The notes below the pieces were generated by a model that did not search any database, was not told the origin of the DNA, and saw only the letters and a list, made by a program, of their open reading frames with translations. From Dysgonamonadaceae bacterium (GTDB lineage Bacteria > Bacteroidota > Bacteroidia > Bacteroidales > Azobacteroidaceae), in assembly GCA_031260045.1 (NCBI GenBank), contig JAIRKO010000039.1, forward strand, positions 1-64,000: a stretch of DNA of 64,000 nt, given 5' to 3'. Shown here one piece after another: positions 25,701 through 33,132 of this stretch (within the stretch, counting starts at the first letter, position 1; each line of letters opens with the position of its first letter). Made by a program: the position numbers and the translations under genes.

Positions 25701-27216
25701 CCTTTCCGAAAGTAAACAAGATACCTTTTACTTGGGCTTGTTGCCGGACGAAAAAGTAATCAAGTGGATACACCATGACACCATCGCCAAACATGACACC
25801 ATCGCCAAATATGGCAAAATCAGGAAAGCGTTCCGTTTGCTTAAATACATTGACGAAACTGGCAAAGACTTCCGTTTTCTGCAAACTGATGACGTTGTTG
25901 CACAACTGATTATGGCTGGCGGCGACGGTAGTAATTATAGCCTCACGGAGGATCCCTATGGTATTTATAGGATGGTTCAGGATGTTGATCTGCTTGTAAC
26001 AGAAAGAAAGGCTATTAAGTGGACTATTTCTCGTGCTGGTGACTTTGAATATCTTAAAATTGAGGGCATCAATCACAATGTAGAAGGTATATTACACAAT
26101 ACCGACTTTGATGATGATCTTGTTGTTACGAAAAGAGGAACAGTAGGTCGCCTTGACACAAAGGTAGATGACAACGCGAATCTCTTGTTCGAGAAAGTGG
26201 AAGATGACGCAGCAATTGTCGACCCTATCGAACCGGTGTTAGCGCATAGTGAAACTCCGGTATACTATTATATCAAGCTCGGCGATAAATATCTGCACGA
26301 TGACGGCGAAGCCGTTGCTACTTTTTCAGTTTCAGAAAACGACAAAGAAGACGACGCATCCAAGTTTGCTTTTGCGTTAGCAGGAGACAGCATAGAAGGA
26401 TATAGAGTTATACTTGAGTCTAAGGTTCCTAACTACTTGACGATTATGGGTAAACATCATTTGTTCTTTACTATGGACAAGGATGATGCTTATGAGTTCG
26501 CTTTGGAATTCCTCGGCGAACGCGACTTCAAGGAATTGGTGTTTATCAAAAACATTCAAGCAAACGGGGTTGAAGGTAAATTGCACAGCGTTGAATCTGC
26601 AGGTCAATCGCTTGCTATCGGCGAAGAGGAAGTTGCAGCGCTTGTAGATACCGACGCTGCCGAAAATCTCATCTTCACCATAGCGTCTCCTGTTCTTCTG
26701 CCGCTCGCTGGAGATCCTGAAGTTTCTACCACCAACGACACGATACATTATTATATCGGAACCGCTGACGGTAAATATTTGACGGTAGATGAAGAAGACA
26801 AAGTTGTTTTTGCCGAAATAGCGAAAGAAGATGCAACTACGTTTGCATTTGATAGAGTAAACGACGAAGAAAGCACAAACTTTGTAATTTTCTCTGCCGC
26901 AGGTTATTTAACTCTTGGAGATGAAGGTTTTGCATTCGGCGAAAGTCTGGAAGCAGCGCATACATTCTCACTGGATATTATTGGACACTACATTCCCACC
27001 GGTATTAAAACCGTTAATGCTTCTTCAGTGAGCGTTTACGGCGTTATCGGCGGCGTGAAAGTAGTGAACGCAACGGGCGCAGTAGCCATCTACACCATTG
27101 ACGGTCGTTTGGTTACACAAAAAGCGGTTGTTGCACCGGCTCAAACGATTTCGGTACCTGCGGGTATCTATATCGTGAGAAACGGTTCGGAAGTATCCAA
27201 AGTGCTTGTGAAATAA
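22735..27216 (+). CDS. Giant T9SS-exported surface protein with C-terminal tandem repeats
   Basis: 1493 residues. The signal peptide is 'KLFTLLLAIGVLTTFQANA'. The central 1000 residues are Asp/Thr/Lys-rich beta-type sequence with no catalytic motif I recognise. Residues about 1105-1268 and 1270-1425 form two diverged tandem repeats of about 160 residues. Each carries 'YYYIKLGDKYL'/'HYYIGTADGKYL', then 'FAFALAGDS'/'FAFDRVNDE', then a hydrophobic 'YLTIMG'/'YLTLGD' strand, a pattern like lectin or beta-trefoil repeats. Residues about 1423-1493 ('VSVYGVIGG...AIYTIDGRLV...GIYIVRNGSEVSKVLVK') are a T9SS-type sorting domain, probably the DUF6383 class. It is monocistronic, with a strong terminator at 27250. 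A glycan-binding or adhesive role is inferred. Confidence 0.82.
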   Translation: MKRKLFTLLLAIGVLTTFQANAQQVKNSLRVRIFADDSGLDTTKLKLNSTVQKKNLNDSFPKEKDPNAVVNWFSFDNERGKPYFLKRDAQATDSAKSRARSFADSQSIFTLKWLALGGVDGQTIDTTRFSITSKGKDALSLPVRGGTTTNQFSIVTGGTKPHVLVNLFDSLKNPGFGYKPDGTLVDRPVKGYLVWSQPIPGYKSDSITLDTVPPEYAFVTTHKTTGELQLKYFNEFAFWGDTLPTYNEFRGFQFGKFEKYEDPTQGRRFSAGRLYQTDTFPFFAIYDKDKNLLNSSNTANNPVNWSYKNPLDTAVYSFFKAGVSANKDALLLGDTIIKLDKMFEFINKKKNDKDISHPVRTVGADSTWYYSYILDSTFVKALDTIKLITESDTIITGYSEVPFTWVGLGMNNRDTLHLLKGDTTIFFKIGAGNTLEFTAKITDKDETKGEVDVWSNGNPDKFKVGDDEVYIYGDTMMWVVFADVIGKFVVGRDSTARPDAENRLDSLLTFRYTNEDGWARDTVGLVERYVYKINDDWRPLFVTIEETDDSEPERLYTYVGKDWLKEHKYHLGSVEQKILIKGFEGRSIVEDTETHYATLALGKGLDLTFEIVDSLLKDGHLLHYKKVDFNGDNEVNQPTFATFENVHNKGNNKDSIIAVFQIKQNNKILTVLDTISFKSPLTNSLGWRDDSIPLEGNDRVLQYFAILRDYTTDSVITFLPLARTDFGAGDTLIFNLKIGQIRGTFANLDTVFRVEAALTHELVVASILSEMEPISVSLHSTLIPWQWDGNPYVSIENEHVGFYHGNNDRTKGEFNINDIGSHWRVKKVEPNLAKKIIDTAWIFTPTYTVYLQDTALGADKAPKFSGKLVYAYQNAAGDVVLADTSDNMVNILKGDTLVKIASFNPDDFDLYTISPAKRANIWSFYDVEKYITFDRSLDSIIQPVGYDMVEKSEASVVNVAKFSNNHLVEEIIDGKTVYLYPYTTYTFSFLSESKQDTFYLGLLPDEKVIKWIHHDTIAKHDTIAKYGKIRKAFRLLKYIDETGKDFRFLQTDDVVAQLIMAGGDGSNYSLTEDPYGIYRMVQDVDLLVTERKAIKWTISRAGDFEYLKIEGINHNVEGILHNTDFDDDLVVTKRGTVGRLDTKVDDNANLLFEKVEDDAAIVDPIEPVLAHSETPVYYYIKLGDKYLHDDGEAVATFSVSENDKEDDASKFAFALAGDSIEGYRVILESKVPNYLTIMGKHHLFFTMDKDDAYEFALEFLGERDFKELVFIKNIQANGVEGKLHSVESAGQSLAIGEEEVAALVDTDAAENLIFTIASPVLLPLAGDPEVSTTNDTIHYYIGTADGKYLTVDEEDKVVFAEIAKEDATTFAFDRVNDEESTNFVIFSAAGYLTLGDEGFAFGESLEAAHTFSLDIIGHYIPTGIKTVNASSVSVYGVIGGVKVVNATGAVAIYTIDGRLVTQKAVVAPAQTISVPAGIYIVRNGSEVSKVLVK

Positions 27217-27249
27217 TTAGTAAAAATATCATAAACGCGATCATGAAAA

Positions 27250-27276
27250 GGGCGTTCCTTATGGAACGCCCTTTTT
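27250..27276 (+). terminator. Rho-independent terminator of the giant surface-protein gene
   Basis: GGGCGTTCC (27250-27258), loop TTAT, GGAACGCCC (27263-27271), then TTTTT. A perfect 9-bp GC-rich stem, 34 bases after the stop codon. Confidence 0.92.
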
Positions 27277-27317
27277 GTGTTTTTTTGTTTTGCAATGACG
27301 GCTATTTCGCCTTCGTG

Positions 27318-27344
27318 GGATTGCGGGTCAAGCCCGCAATGACG
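27318..27344. repeat. REP-like hairpin overlapping the 3' end of the M20 deacetylase gene
   Basis: This has the same sequence as 22438-22464. Read on the minus strand, its CCCGTCATTGCGGGCTTGA supplies the last codons (Pro-Ser-Leu-Arg-Ala) and the TGA stop (27330-27328) of the deacetylase gene. Confidence 0.7.
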
Positions 27345-28395
27345 GGAGTATCAACCGAACATATAAATCAATCCCCTCCCTGATTTCTGCCAATTCGATA
27401 AACTCATCGGCAGCATGGGAACGCGAAGATTGCCCCGGTCCGATTTTTAAAGCGGGAAAGTCCATAAAAACCCGGTCGGAAAGCGTCGGCGAAGCAAAAG
27501 GCGTTAGCCCCAACCGGAGCGCCTGCTGCACAACCGGATGCCTAAGCGGAATATGCGAAGCTTTCAAACGAAAAGAACGCGCCTTCACTTCACACCCGCA
27601 GGCATTTGCGATTTCCTCAAAAAGCCCCTCGTTGGTATAACACTCGTTGGTTCTGACGTCGACCGTAAACCGGCATTCACTCGGAATTACATTGTGTTGC
27701 GTGCCGGCTTGTATCATGGTAACGCTCATCTTCACCGCGCCCGACAAGGGTCCGACTTTGGGAAACTCTTTATTCCGAAACCATTCAATTGCCGGAATTG
27801 CGTTGTATATGGCATTGTCGCCTTCGTTACGCGCCGCATGTCCTCCCTTTCCGCGCACCGTTACGTCGAGCGCCATCAGCCCTTTTTCGCTAATGGCGGG
27901 CTGCATGCCCGTAGGCTCGCCCACAATCGCCCAGTCGATGGGCGGTAGCGTCGGTAAAACCGATACAATACCGTTTTCCCCCGAAACTTCCTCTTCGCAG
28001 GAAGCCAGAAAGATAAGATTATTGTCCCGCTGCGTTTCCGACAGGATTAAAAACACCTGAAGCAGTGAAACAACCGACGCGCCGGCGTCGTTGCTACCCA
28101 GTCCGTAAATTTTCCCGTCTTCTTCCGTCGCGGCAAAAGGGTCTTTACTCCAACCCTCTGCCGGTTTTACGGTGTCGATATGCGAATTGAGCAGCACCGT
28201 CGGTTTCGCGTCGTCCCAATGCGGCGACAGCAGCCAAATGTTATTTCCTTGTCGCTGCGGCGACAGCTTTTTTTCTTTTAAGTAATTTTCCAAGAAATCG
28301 GCTAAAGCGGTTTCTTCCCGGCTAAAGGATGGGCGGGTGATGAACTGTTTCAGTAAATCCGCCGCGTTGTTGTAGAATGAAGTATCAATATCCAT
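27328..28395 (-). CDS. argE: M20 family acetylornithine/acetylcitrulline deacetylase
   Basis: 355 residues. Dinuclear-zinc peptidase motifs are present: 'LLNSHIDTVKP' (metal His/Asp), 'YGLGSNDAGASV' (bridging Asp), 'FLASCEEEVSG' (catalytic Glu pair), 'IVGEPTG' and the C-terminal 'SHAADEFIEL'. The dimerisation lid occupies about residues 170-280 ('RGKGGHAARNEG'). It closely resembles the Bacteroidetes arginine-pathway enzyme, which in this phylum acts on N-acetylcitrulline or its succinyl analogue rather than acetylornithine; the exact substrate is inference. The final residues PSLRA are encoded by a REP-like repeat. Confidence 0.88.
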   Translation of the reverse strand: MDIDTSFYNNAADLLKQFITRPSFSREETALADFLENYLKEKKLSPQRQGNNIWLLSPHWDDAKPTVLLNSHIDTVKPAEGWSKDPFAATEEDGKIYGLGSNDAGASVVSLLQVFLILSETQRDNNLIFLASCEEEVSGENGIVSVLPTLPPIDWAIVGEPTGMQPAISEKGLMALDVTVRGKGGHAARNEGDNAIYNAIPAIEWFRNKEFPKVGPLSGAVKMSVTMIQAGTQHNVIPSECRFTVDVRTNECYTNEGLFEEIANACGCEVKARSFRLKASHIPLRHPVVQQALRLGLTPFASPTLSDRVFMDFPALKIGPGQSSRSHAADEFIELAEIREGIDLYVRLILPSLRA

Positions 28396-28398
28396 AAA

Positions 28399-28437
28399 AA
28401 TTAAGAGTTAAGAACTAAGAGGTTTTAACTCTTAATT
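28399..28437. repeat. Dispersed palindrome AATTAAGAGTTAA/TTAACTCTTAATT
   Basis: Perfect 13-base arms at 28399-28411 and 28425-28437, with AGAACTAAGAGG in the loop. The stop codon of the Wzi-like gene (28434-28432) lies in the right arm. Confidence 0.75.
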
Positions 28438-29928
28438 CTCATATATAATTCCTTGTTTGCGAAGCGTAAGGCTACCGCCAAAAGTACCGCCGCCAAAAAA
28501 TTCGCCGTTATCGCAACCGGCAGACAATCGGATGTCGAAACCATTGGCGCGGGCAGGCGTATAAATCAATTCCAGCAGGGAAGCGACGCCCTTTTTGACG
28601 GACAAGAACGGGACATAATAACTCCCCCAACTTTGCCCGCCCGTCAACAGCAACCGGTATTGCAGGCTTGGATGCAAATATCCCTCCACGCCCAAATGAA
28701 ACGCAATGATGCGGCTGCTTTTGAAATTAATCCGCCCGTCGGTATTGTATATCGGCGCAAGCAGCAGCGGCGAGCCGAGACTTTGCCCGAAATGCGATGG
28801 TCCCTGCACATAATCCGTGTTGTTGTAATAATTATCGTTCCCGTTGCCTTTTTTAATCAGGCGGTCGCGGTGTTCGTCGTCCATGCCGATGTTGTGATGA
28901 ATGGGACCGGTTTGCTGTTTGGTATAAATATATTCAAAAACAACGCCCGACAGCAGCGACCGGTCGCCCGTTTTATATTCCGCGCCAAACAAACCGTCGC
29001 GGTAATTCTCAAACACCATTCCCGAACCGTCGTCGAAAAAATGATTGGTATAAATGCTCAATCGGCGTTGCGCCGCCAGTTTGTAGTCGAAACGAAACAG
29101 ATAGCCGCCCCACTGCGAACCCGCCACATAGGCATTGTCCGCAGCCGACGCGCCGGCAGAGCCTTCTTTGGCAACGACCATGCGAATAAAATCGTCAATT
29201 CCTTGCGGCTGGCGGATTACGACATATTGCCGATCGCGATACTGATACAATTTCCCGCCCCACTGCGCGGCATGATCCATTTCGACCGTGAACTGCAGCC
29301 GGTTGCGGTCGGCAATATTCCCGAAACGGAAATAAACGGATTTACGGTGCGACAAAATGTCCGTCGTATAGTCGCGATTGCGCGGGCGGGCGGTGTTTTC
29401 CTTCCAACGGCTGTCTAAATAATAACCGACGGAAAAATCGCCCTTGAAATACATATTTCCCTTCGTATAAGGGACGGGCAGGTATTCGGGCAGGCTGATT
29501 TTTATTTCGGGGATGGGGCGGGCGTTGTTTGATTTCACAAAGTCGCCGGAACTGAGGCGGGCGTTTAGCGAGGAGGCGTAATCTTCCCGCATTCCGACGT
29601 CCAAACGCCAGATGGTCAGGTTGAGGCGGGCATAGAGTTGTTGTATCCAAATATTTCCGGAGGCGGAAGCATTGGCGGCGGCGACGTCCACGCCCGCTTC
29701 CGCCGACCAACCGCCGGGCAGGCTTTGCGCGTGGAAAACGCCGCCCTTGACGTACAGGTTATTCGCATCCACCGGCACGCTCCCCCATTGCCGGTTTATT
29801 TGCCAAAACGGCGTATGCTCGCCGGTTGCAACCACGCCGGCGGTTTCCACCCTGTACGTGCCTTTGGTTTGAGGGAAAAGGGGCGGGATGGAGAAAACAA
29901 GTAAGATTAGGAAAACCGGTCGTTTCAT
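28432..29928 (-). CDS. Capsule assembly Wzi-like outer-membrane protein
   Basis: About 498 residues from ATG 29928; a TTG at 29949 overlapping the stop of the upstream gene is an alternative. The signal peptide is 'KRPVFLILLVFSIPPLFPQ'. The body is a large beta-barrel with the Wzi-family features 'FWQINRQWGSVP', 'IRQPQGIDDFIRMVVAKEG', 'HFFDDGSGMVFENYRDGLFG', and 'GNDNYYNNTDYVQGPSHFGQSLGSPLL'. E. coli Wzi is a lectin that anchors capsule at the surface; in Bacteroidetes the family is wider. The upstream lipoprotein gene is in the same transcript. Confidence 0.82.
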   Translation of the reverse strand: MKRPVFLILLVFSIPPLFPQTKGTYRVETAGVVATGEHTPFWQINRQWGSVPVDANNLYVKGGVFHAQSLPGGWSAEAGVDVAAANASASGNIWIQQLYARLNLTIWRLDVGMREDYASSLNARLSSGDFVKSNNARPIPEIKISLPEYLPVPYTKGNMYFKGDFSVGYYLDSRWKENTARPRNRDYTTDILSHRKSVYFRFGNIADRNRLQFTVEMDHAAQWGGKLYQYRDRQYVVIRQPQGIDDFIRMVVAKEGSAGASAADNAYVAGSQWGGYLFRFDYKLAAQRRLSIYTNHFFDDGSGMVFENYRDGLFGAEYKTGDRSLLSGVVFEYIYTKQQTGPIHHNIGMDDEHRDRLIKKGNGNDNYYNNTDYVQGPSHFGQSLGSPLLLAPIYNTDGRINFKSSRIIAFHLGVEGYLHPSLQYRLLLTGGQSWGSYYVPFLSVKKGVASLLELIYTPARANGFDIRLSAGCDNGEFFGGGTFGGSLTLRKQGIIYEN

Positions 29929-29945
29929 ATGTGTGTGAAAGTTTT

Positions 29946-30344
29946 TCAATATTTGCTAAAGCGATAAACGCTCCCATTATGCGACAAAACCAACTGTTTC
30001 GCATCCAAACGGTGAATGTCATACACCACGCTCGTGTCGTTCCAAAGCGTCAATTTCGCTTGATAATAATGATTTTTATCCAATTGGATATGCAAACGAT
30101 TCCTGTCGGGAAAATCAATATATCCATATATAGGTGATTTATTTTCTTCCTGCGGCAATATCGTGTAAGAAAAAACCGCCTGACGCTGAAAGGCGTAAAA
30201 AACGGTATCCACCTGTTGAACGCGATTGTTGCCGTCGTCAATGGTCTTCAGCTGCCACATCCCGTTGATGGCGGGGTGGTCGCCATCCGAGCAGGCGGCG
30301 AGGAAAAGGAACGGGATGAAGATTGCAAATAATAGTTGTTTCAT
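29946..30344 (-). CDS. Lipocalin-like lipoprotein
   Basis: 132 residues. The signal peptide ends with the lipobox 'FLAAC', giving an N-terminal lipidated cysteine. The mature part is a short beta-barrel pattern beginning 'INGMWQLKTIDDGNN', with regularly spaced strands ('VDTVFYAFQRQAVFSYTI', 'YGYIDFPDRNRLHIQL') ending in 'SVYRFSKY'. That fits the small lipocalin-like families common in Bacteroidales, whose ligands are unknown. It overlaps or abuts the Wzi-like gene, which suggests a paired envelope function. Confidence 0.65.
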   Translation of the reverse strand: MKQLLFAIFIPFLFLAACSDGDHPAINGMWQLKTIDDGNNRVQQVDTVFYAFQRQAVFSYTILPQEENKSPIYGYIDFPDRNRLHIQLDKNHYYQAKLTLWNDTSVVYDIHRLDAKQLVLSHNGSVYRFSKY

Positions 30345-30395
30345 ACTTAAAAATTAATCGTTGCCTTTACCCGCCCGAGTAAAGGGTCATTAAAT

Positions 30396-31400
30396 TTAAA
30401 CAACGCCCAAACCATGCACCAGCAAGTAAGCAATGGCAGCCAAAACGGCGCTTGCCGGAATGGTAAGAATCCATGCCCAAAGCAGGTTAATCGTAATATT
30501 CCAGCGCACGGCAGACAGCCTTTTCACCGCGCCCACGCCCATAATCGCGCCCGTAATGGTGTGCGTGGTGCTTACCGGTATTTTCCATATCTCTGTGAGA
30601 AACAGCGTTAACGCGCCCGCCGTTTCGGCGCAAACGCCTTCCAGCGGAGTTACCCGCGTGATTTTCGTACCCATCGTTTTTACGATGCGCCAGCCGCCCA
30701 TCATCGTGCCAAGCCCGATGGCTCCGAAGCAGGTGAGCGGAACCCAGTCAGGCACGCTACTCACCGAATCAATCCAACCCATCGAAATCATTGCCGTAGC
30801 AATAATTCCCATTACTTTTTGCGAGTCGTTCAAGCCGTGTCCCAAACTGAACAGCCCGGAGGAAAACAATTGCAGGCGTTTGAACGTTTTTTCCGCTTTA
30901 TTGGGGTTCATTCGCCTGAAAGTCCACAATATACCGAGCGTGATAATCGCTGAAATAAACAGCCCGATTAAGGGCGCAAGTATGATAAAAGACGCAATTT
31001 TAACAATCACGGACGTATGAATGGCTTTGAACCCGACGGCGCAGATGGCGGCTCCGGCAAATCCACCAATCAGGGTGTGGGACGAGGAGGAGGGGATGCC
31101 CAGCCGCCAAGTGAGTAAGTTCCATGTGATTGCGGCAAGCAAGCCGGACAGGATAATCGGCAGCGTGATAAACTCTTCCCATACGGTTTTGGCAACGGTG
31201 TTGGCAATTCCGAACTCGCCGATAACGTATTTGGCAACGAAAAACGCAACGAAATTGAATGCTGCCGCCCAAAGCACGGCTCGGAAAGGAGTTAAGACGC
31301 GAGAGGTAACAATCGTAGAGATAGAATTTGCCGCATCATGGAAGCCATTGATGAAATCAAAAACAATTGCCAGAACGACGACGGTAATAAATAAAACCAT
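30396..31400 (-). CDS. pit: PiT family inorganic phosphate transporter
   Basis: About 334 residues from ATG 31400; the frame reaches 31436 but that overlaps the upstream gene and adds a basic tail. The PiT signature is 'VFDFINGFHDAANSISTIV' near the N-terminus, and its repeat counterpart 'GLGTMMGGWRIVKTMGTKITRVTPLEGVCAETAGALT' lies in the second half, with about ten membrane segments. It imports phosphate with a cation, at low affinity. It follows the DUF47 gene by 19 bases, the usual arrangement. Together with the pst cluster 2 kb away, the organism has both low- and high-affinity phosphate uptake here. Confidence 0.93.
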   Translation of the reverse strand: MVLFITVVVLAIVFDFINGFHDAANSISTIVTSRVLTPFRAVLWAAAFNFVAFFVAKYVIGEFGIANTVAKTVWEEFITLPIILSGLLAAITWNLLTWRLGIPSSSSHTLIGGFAGAAICAVGFKAIHTSVIVKIASFIILAPLIGLFISAIITLGILWTFRRMNPNKAEKTFKRLQLFSSGLFSLGHGLNDSQKVMGIIATAMISMGWIDSVSSVPDWVPLTCFGAIGLGTMMGGWRIVKTMGTKITRVTPLEGVCAETAGALTLFLTEIWKIPVSTTHTITGAIMGVGAVKRLSAVRWNITINLLWAWILTIPASAVLAAIAYLLVHGLGVV

Positions 31401-31419
31401 GCGTTTCTTTTTTAAATAG

Positions 31420-32073
31420 TTATGCGTATTTGACAATAATCGTTTTCAGGATTTTGCCGACATTGTTAATCTTGTTAGCCGATTTTTCCAGCTCTTGAAT
31501 GATTTCTTTCAGTTTCATCAGTTCGAGCGTCCGCATCTCGCTTTTGAACAGCCTCGAAGTGCCTTCTTCGTAAACGCCGTCGGCTTCTTCTTCCAGTTGT
31601 TTGATTTTCTTTACATGCGCAATTACCTGTTCGCTTGATTTCTTCACTTCGGTTAGTTTGCGTACGGCAGCCAGCACCTCAGCCGTCCCTTTTCGGATAA
31701 TCCGCGCCAGTTGCAGGACGTCGGGCGGCAACGACTCAGGGGAAAAGAGCAGCACTTTTTGTGCCGAACGGTTGATTGCGTCAATGGCGTCGTCCATTTC
31801 ATCTGCCAAAGCGCTGATGTCTTCCCGGTCGAAAGGGGTAATAAAGGTATCGTTCAATTCCTTATAAATTCGCCCCGTAACCTTATCGCCATTGGTTTCT
31901 TCGGACTTGACGGCTTTGCACAAATCCTTTATCTTCTCCTTGTCGTTATTCGACGAGAATAACTCTTCCAAAAGGGTTGCCGAGCGGTCTAATACTTCGG
32001 CTGTTTCTTCCAGCAGAGGGAAAAACTTCCCGTCTTTCGGGGTCAGAACGCTTAAGATGCTGTTAAACTTCAT
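31420..32073 (-). CDS. DUF47 family PhoU-like regulator of PiT transport
   Basis: 217 residues from ATG 32073 ('MKFNSILSVLTPKDGKFFPLLEE'), the family's usual start. The frame continues upstream to 32301, but only through the tRNA gene. It is all-helical, with PhoU-like acidic motifs ('TPFDREDISALADEMDDAIDAI', 'EEEADGVYEEG') that bind metal clusters in relatives. It is encoded just upstream of pit and thought to control it. The short sequence before the start has TAATTTCG (near 32089 on the minus strand), a weak promoter match. Confidence 0.9.
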   Translation of the reverse strand: MKFNSILSVLTPKDGKFFPLLEETAEVLDRSATLLEELFSSNNDKEKIKDLCKAVKSEETNGDKVTGRIYKELNDTFITPFDREDISALADEMDDAIDAINRSAQKVLLFSPESLPPDVLQLARIIRKGTAEVLAAVRKLTEVKKSSEQVIAHVKKIKQLEEEADGVYEEGTSRLFKSEMRTLELMKLKEIIQELEKSANKINNVGKILKTIIVKYA

Positions 32074-32174
32074 GTGTTTGTATTTTACGGGTGCGAAATT
32101 AAGGTTTTTTCTTAAACGGACAAAAATATTTACACATTTGGTTAATGAAAGTTTGTAAAGAACGGAAATTAATA

Positions 32175-32182
32175 TACTTTTG
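32175..32182 (+). promoter_or_regulatory. tRNA promoter, -7 element TACTTTTG
   Basis: TACTTTTG at 32175-32182, 15 bases before the tRNA-Arg(CCG) gene. Confidence 0.6.
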
Positions 32183-32196
32183 TGGCGCGAAAAGAA

Positions 32197-32269
32197 GGCC
32201 CCGTAGTTCAGTGAATAGAACGACAGATTCCGGTTCTGTAGGTCACAGGTTTGAGTCCTGTCGGGGTCA
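32197..32269 (+). tRNA. tRNA-Arg (anticodon CCG)
   Basis: Acceptor GGCCCCG/CGGGGTC with A73, D stem GTTC/GAAC, anticodon stem ACAGA/TCTGT around TTCCGGT, T arm ACAGG-TTTGAGT-CCTGT. It reads CGG. Odd points: the D loop is AGTGAATA, with A at the G19 position, and the T loop has U instead of C56. That replaces the G19-C56 tertiary pair with A-U. Confidence 0.92.
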
Positions 32270-32326
32270 CGAAGAATAAAAAGGTTTCCAAATTTGCGCA
32301 ATATCTAAAAATAAAATATAACGGAT

Positions 32327-32590
32327 ATGGGTACAGAAACTTTAGTTAACAGAAAACAAACGGTATTCCGTCTTAGTGAAGATTTGCTTAATCGCTTGAG
32401 AGCTGCCGCGAAAAGAGAAAACCAAAGCCTCAATAATTATGTCGAGAATATCCTGACGGATGTTGTCTATCGGCAGCCCAATCAGGAAACTTTGGATGCT
32501 ATACAGGAAGCAAGGGAAGGAAAGTTTGCCGGGACAATAGACATGAATGATTTCGATTCATTTATGAAATCCATAAACAGCATCGAATGA
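32327..32590 (+). CDS. RHH-like antitoxin of a YafQ-type toxin-antitoxin pair
   Basis: 87 residues. The N-terminal part 'KQTVFRLSEDLLNRLRAAAKRENQSLNNYVENIL' fits a ribbon-helix-helix DNA-binding fold: one strand, then two helices separated by the S-L-N-N-Y turn. The C-terminal tail ('EAREGKFAGTIDMNDFDSFMKSI') is acidic and would wrap the toxin. Its stop overlaps the toxin start by the four bases ATGA. It should both neutralise the toxin and repress its own promoter. The pair lies between two tRNA-Arg genes. Confidence 0.82.
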   Translation: MGTETLVNRKQTVFRLSEDLLNRLRAAAKRENQSLNNYVENILTDVVYRQPNQETLDAIQEAREGKFAGTIDMNDFDSFMKSINSIE

Positions 32591-32856
32591 AAAAGGTTCA
32601 TTACAGTACCAGAATGAAAAAAGACCTGAAAAAGTACAGAAACAATCCGGTTAAAATGAAAAAACTGTACGAAGTTTTGAACATGCTTATAAATGATATT
32701 GAATTACCCGAAACGTTCAAGGCTCATAAATTGCTCGGACAGTACAAAGGCTGTATGGAGTGCCATATAGAAGGAGATTTTTTGCTAATATGGTTTGATG
32801 AAGACAGCGGGATAATAGAACTTCTTAGGCTTGGCACTCATTCAGAGTTATTTTGA
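32587..32856 (+). CDS. yafQ: YafQ family mRNA interferase toxin
   Basis: 89 residues. Positions matching E. coli YafQ catalytic residues are present: His in 'FKAHKL' (H50), His in 'MECHIE' (H63), Asp in 'EGDF' (D67), and His and Phe in 'LGTHSELF' (H87, F91). Trp68 is replaced by Phe. Such toxins cut mRNA on the ribosome. Translation is coupled to the upstream RHH antitoxin through ATGA. A hairpin of the REP group at 32960-32981 probably ends the transcript. Confidence 0.9.
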   Translation: MKKVHYSTRMKKDLKKYRNNPVKMKKLYEVLNMLINDIELPETFKAHKLLGQYKGCMECHIEGDFLLIWFDEDSGIIELLRLGTHSELF

Positions 32857-32959
32857 GAAAAACAGTACTATTTCCTTAAACATTTCAATTACTTTCCTTT
32901 TTTAATACCCGCAATTCTCAGAAATTCAAGGTTCATTAGGGGATCCCGCGTGGGATGAC

Positions 32960-32981
32960 GGGCTGTTGAAACAGCCCTTTT
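32960..32981 (+). terminator. Terminator-like hairpin GGGCTGTT/AACAGCCC
   Basis: Perfect 8-bp stem with a GA loop followed by TTTT, preceded by 'GGATCCCGCGTGGGATGAC', whose CGCGGGATGACGGGCT-like words recur near 60857. It lies between the YafQ pair and the convergent tRNA-Arg(UCU). Confidence 0.65.
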
Positions 32982-32998
32982 ATATGCAGAAATATTTG

Positions 32999-33072
32999 TG
33001 ATCCGAGCGGGATTCGAACCCACGACCCACAGCTTAGAAGGCTGTTGCTCTATCCAGCTGAGCTACCGGACC
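32999..33072 (-). tRNA. tRNA-Arg (anticodon UCU)
   Basis: Reverse-strand cloverleaf: acceptor GGTCCGG/TCGGATC with A73, D loop AGCTGGATA, anticodon stem ACAGC/GCTGT around CTTCTAA, T loop TTCGAAT. It reads AGA and AGG. Promoter TATCTTTG (complement 33099-33106) lies upstream. Confidence 0.93.
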
Positions 33073-33098
33073 ATCCTTTAATTTCGTTTTTGCGACCG

Positions 33099-33106
33099 CA
33101 AAGATA
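33099..33106 (-). promoter_or_regulatory. tRNA promoter, -7 element TATCTTTG
   Basis: The reverse complement of 33099-33106 is TATCTTTG, 27 bases before tRNA-Arg(UCU). Confidence 0.55.
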
Positions 33107-33132
33107 ACGATTATTATTACATAAATCGAATT

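Noticed and set aside
32074-32301. N-terminal extension of the DUF47 protein
   Set aside because: It runs through the tRNA-Arg(CCG) gene and lacks homology; ATG 32073 gives the family's usual start.
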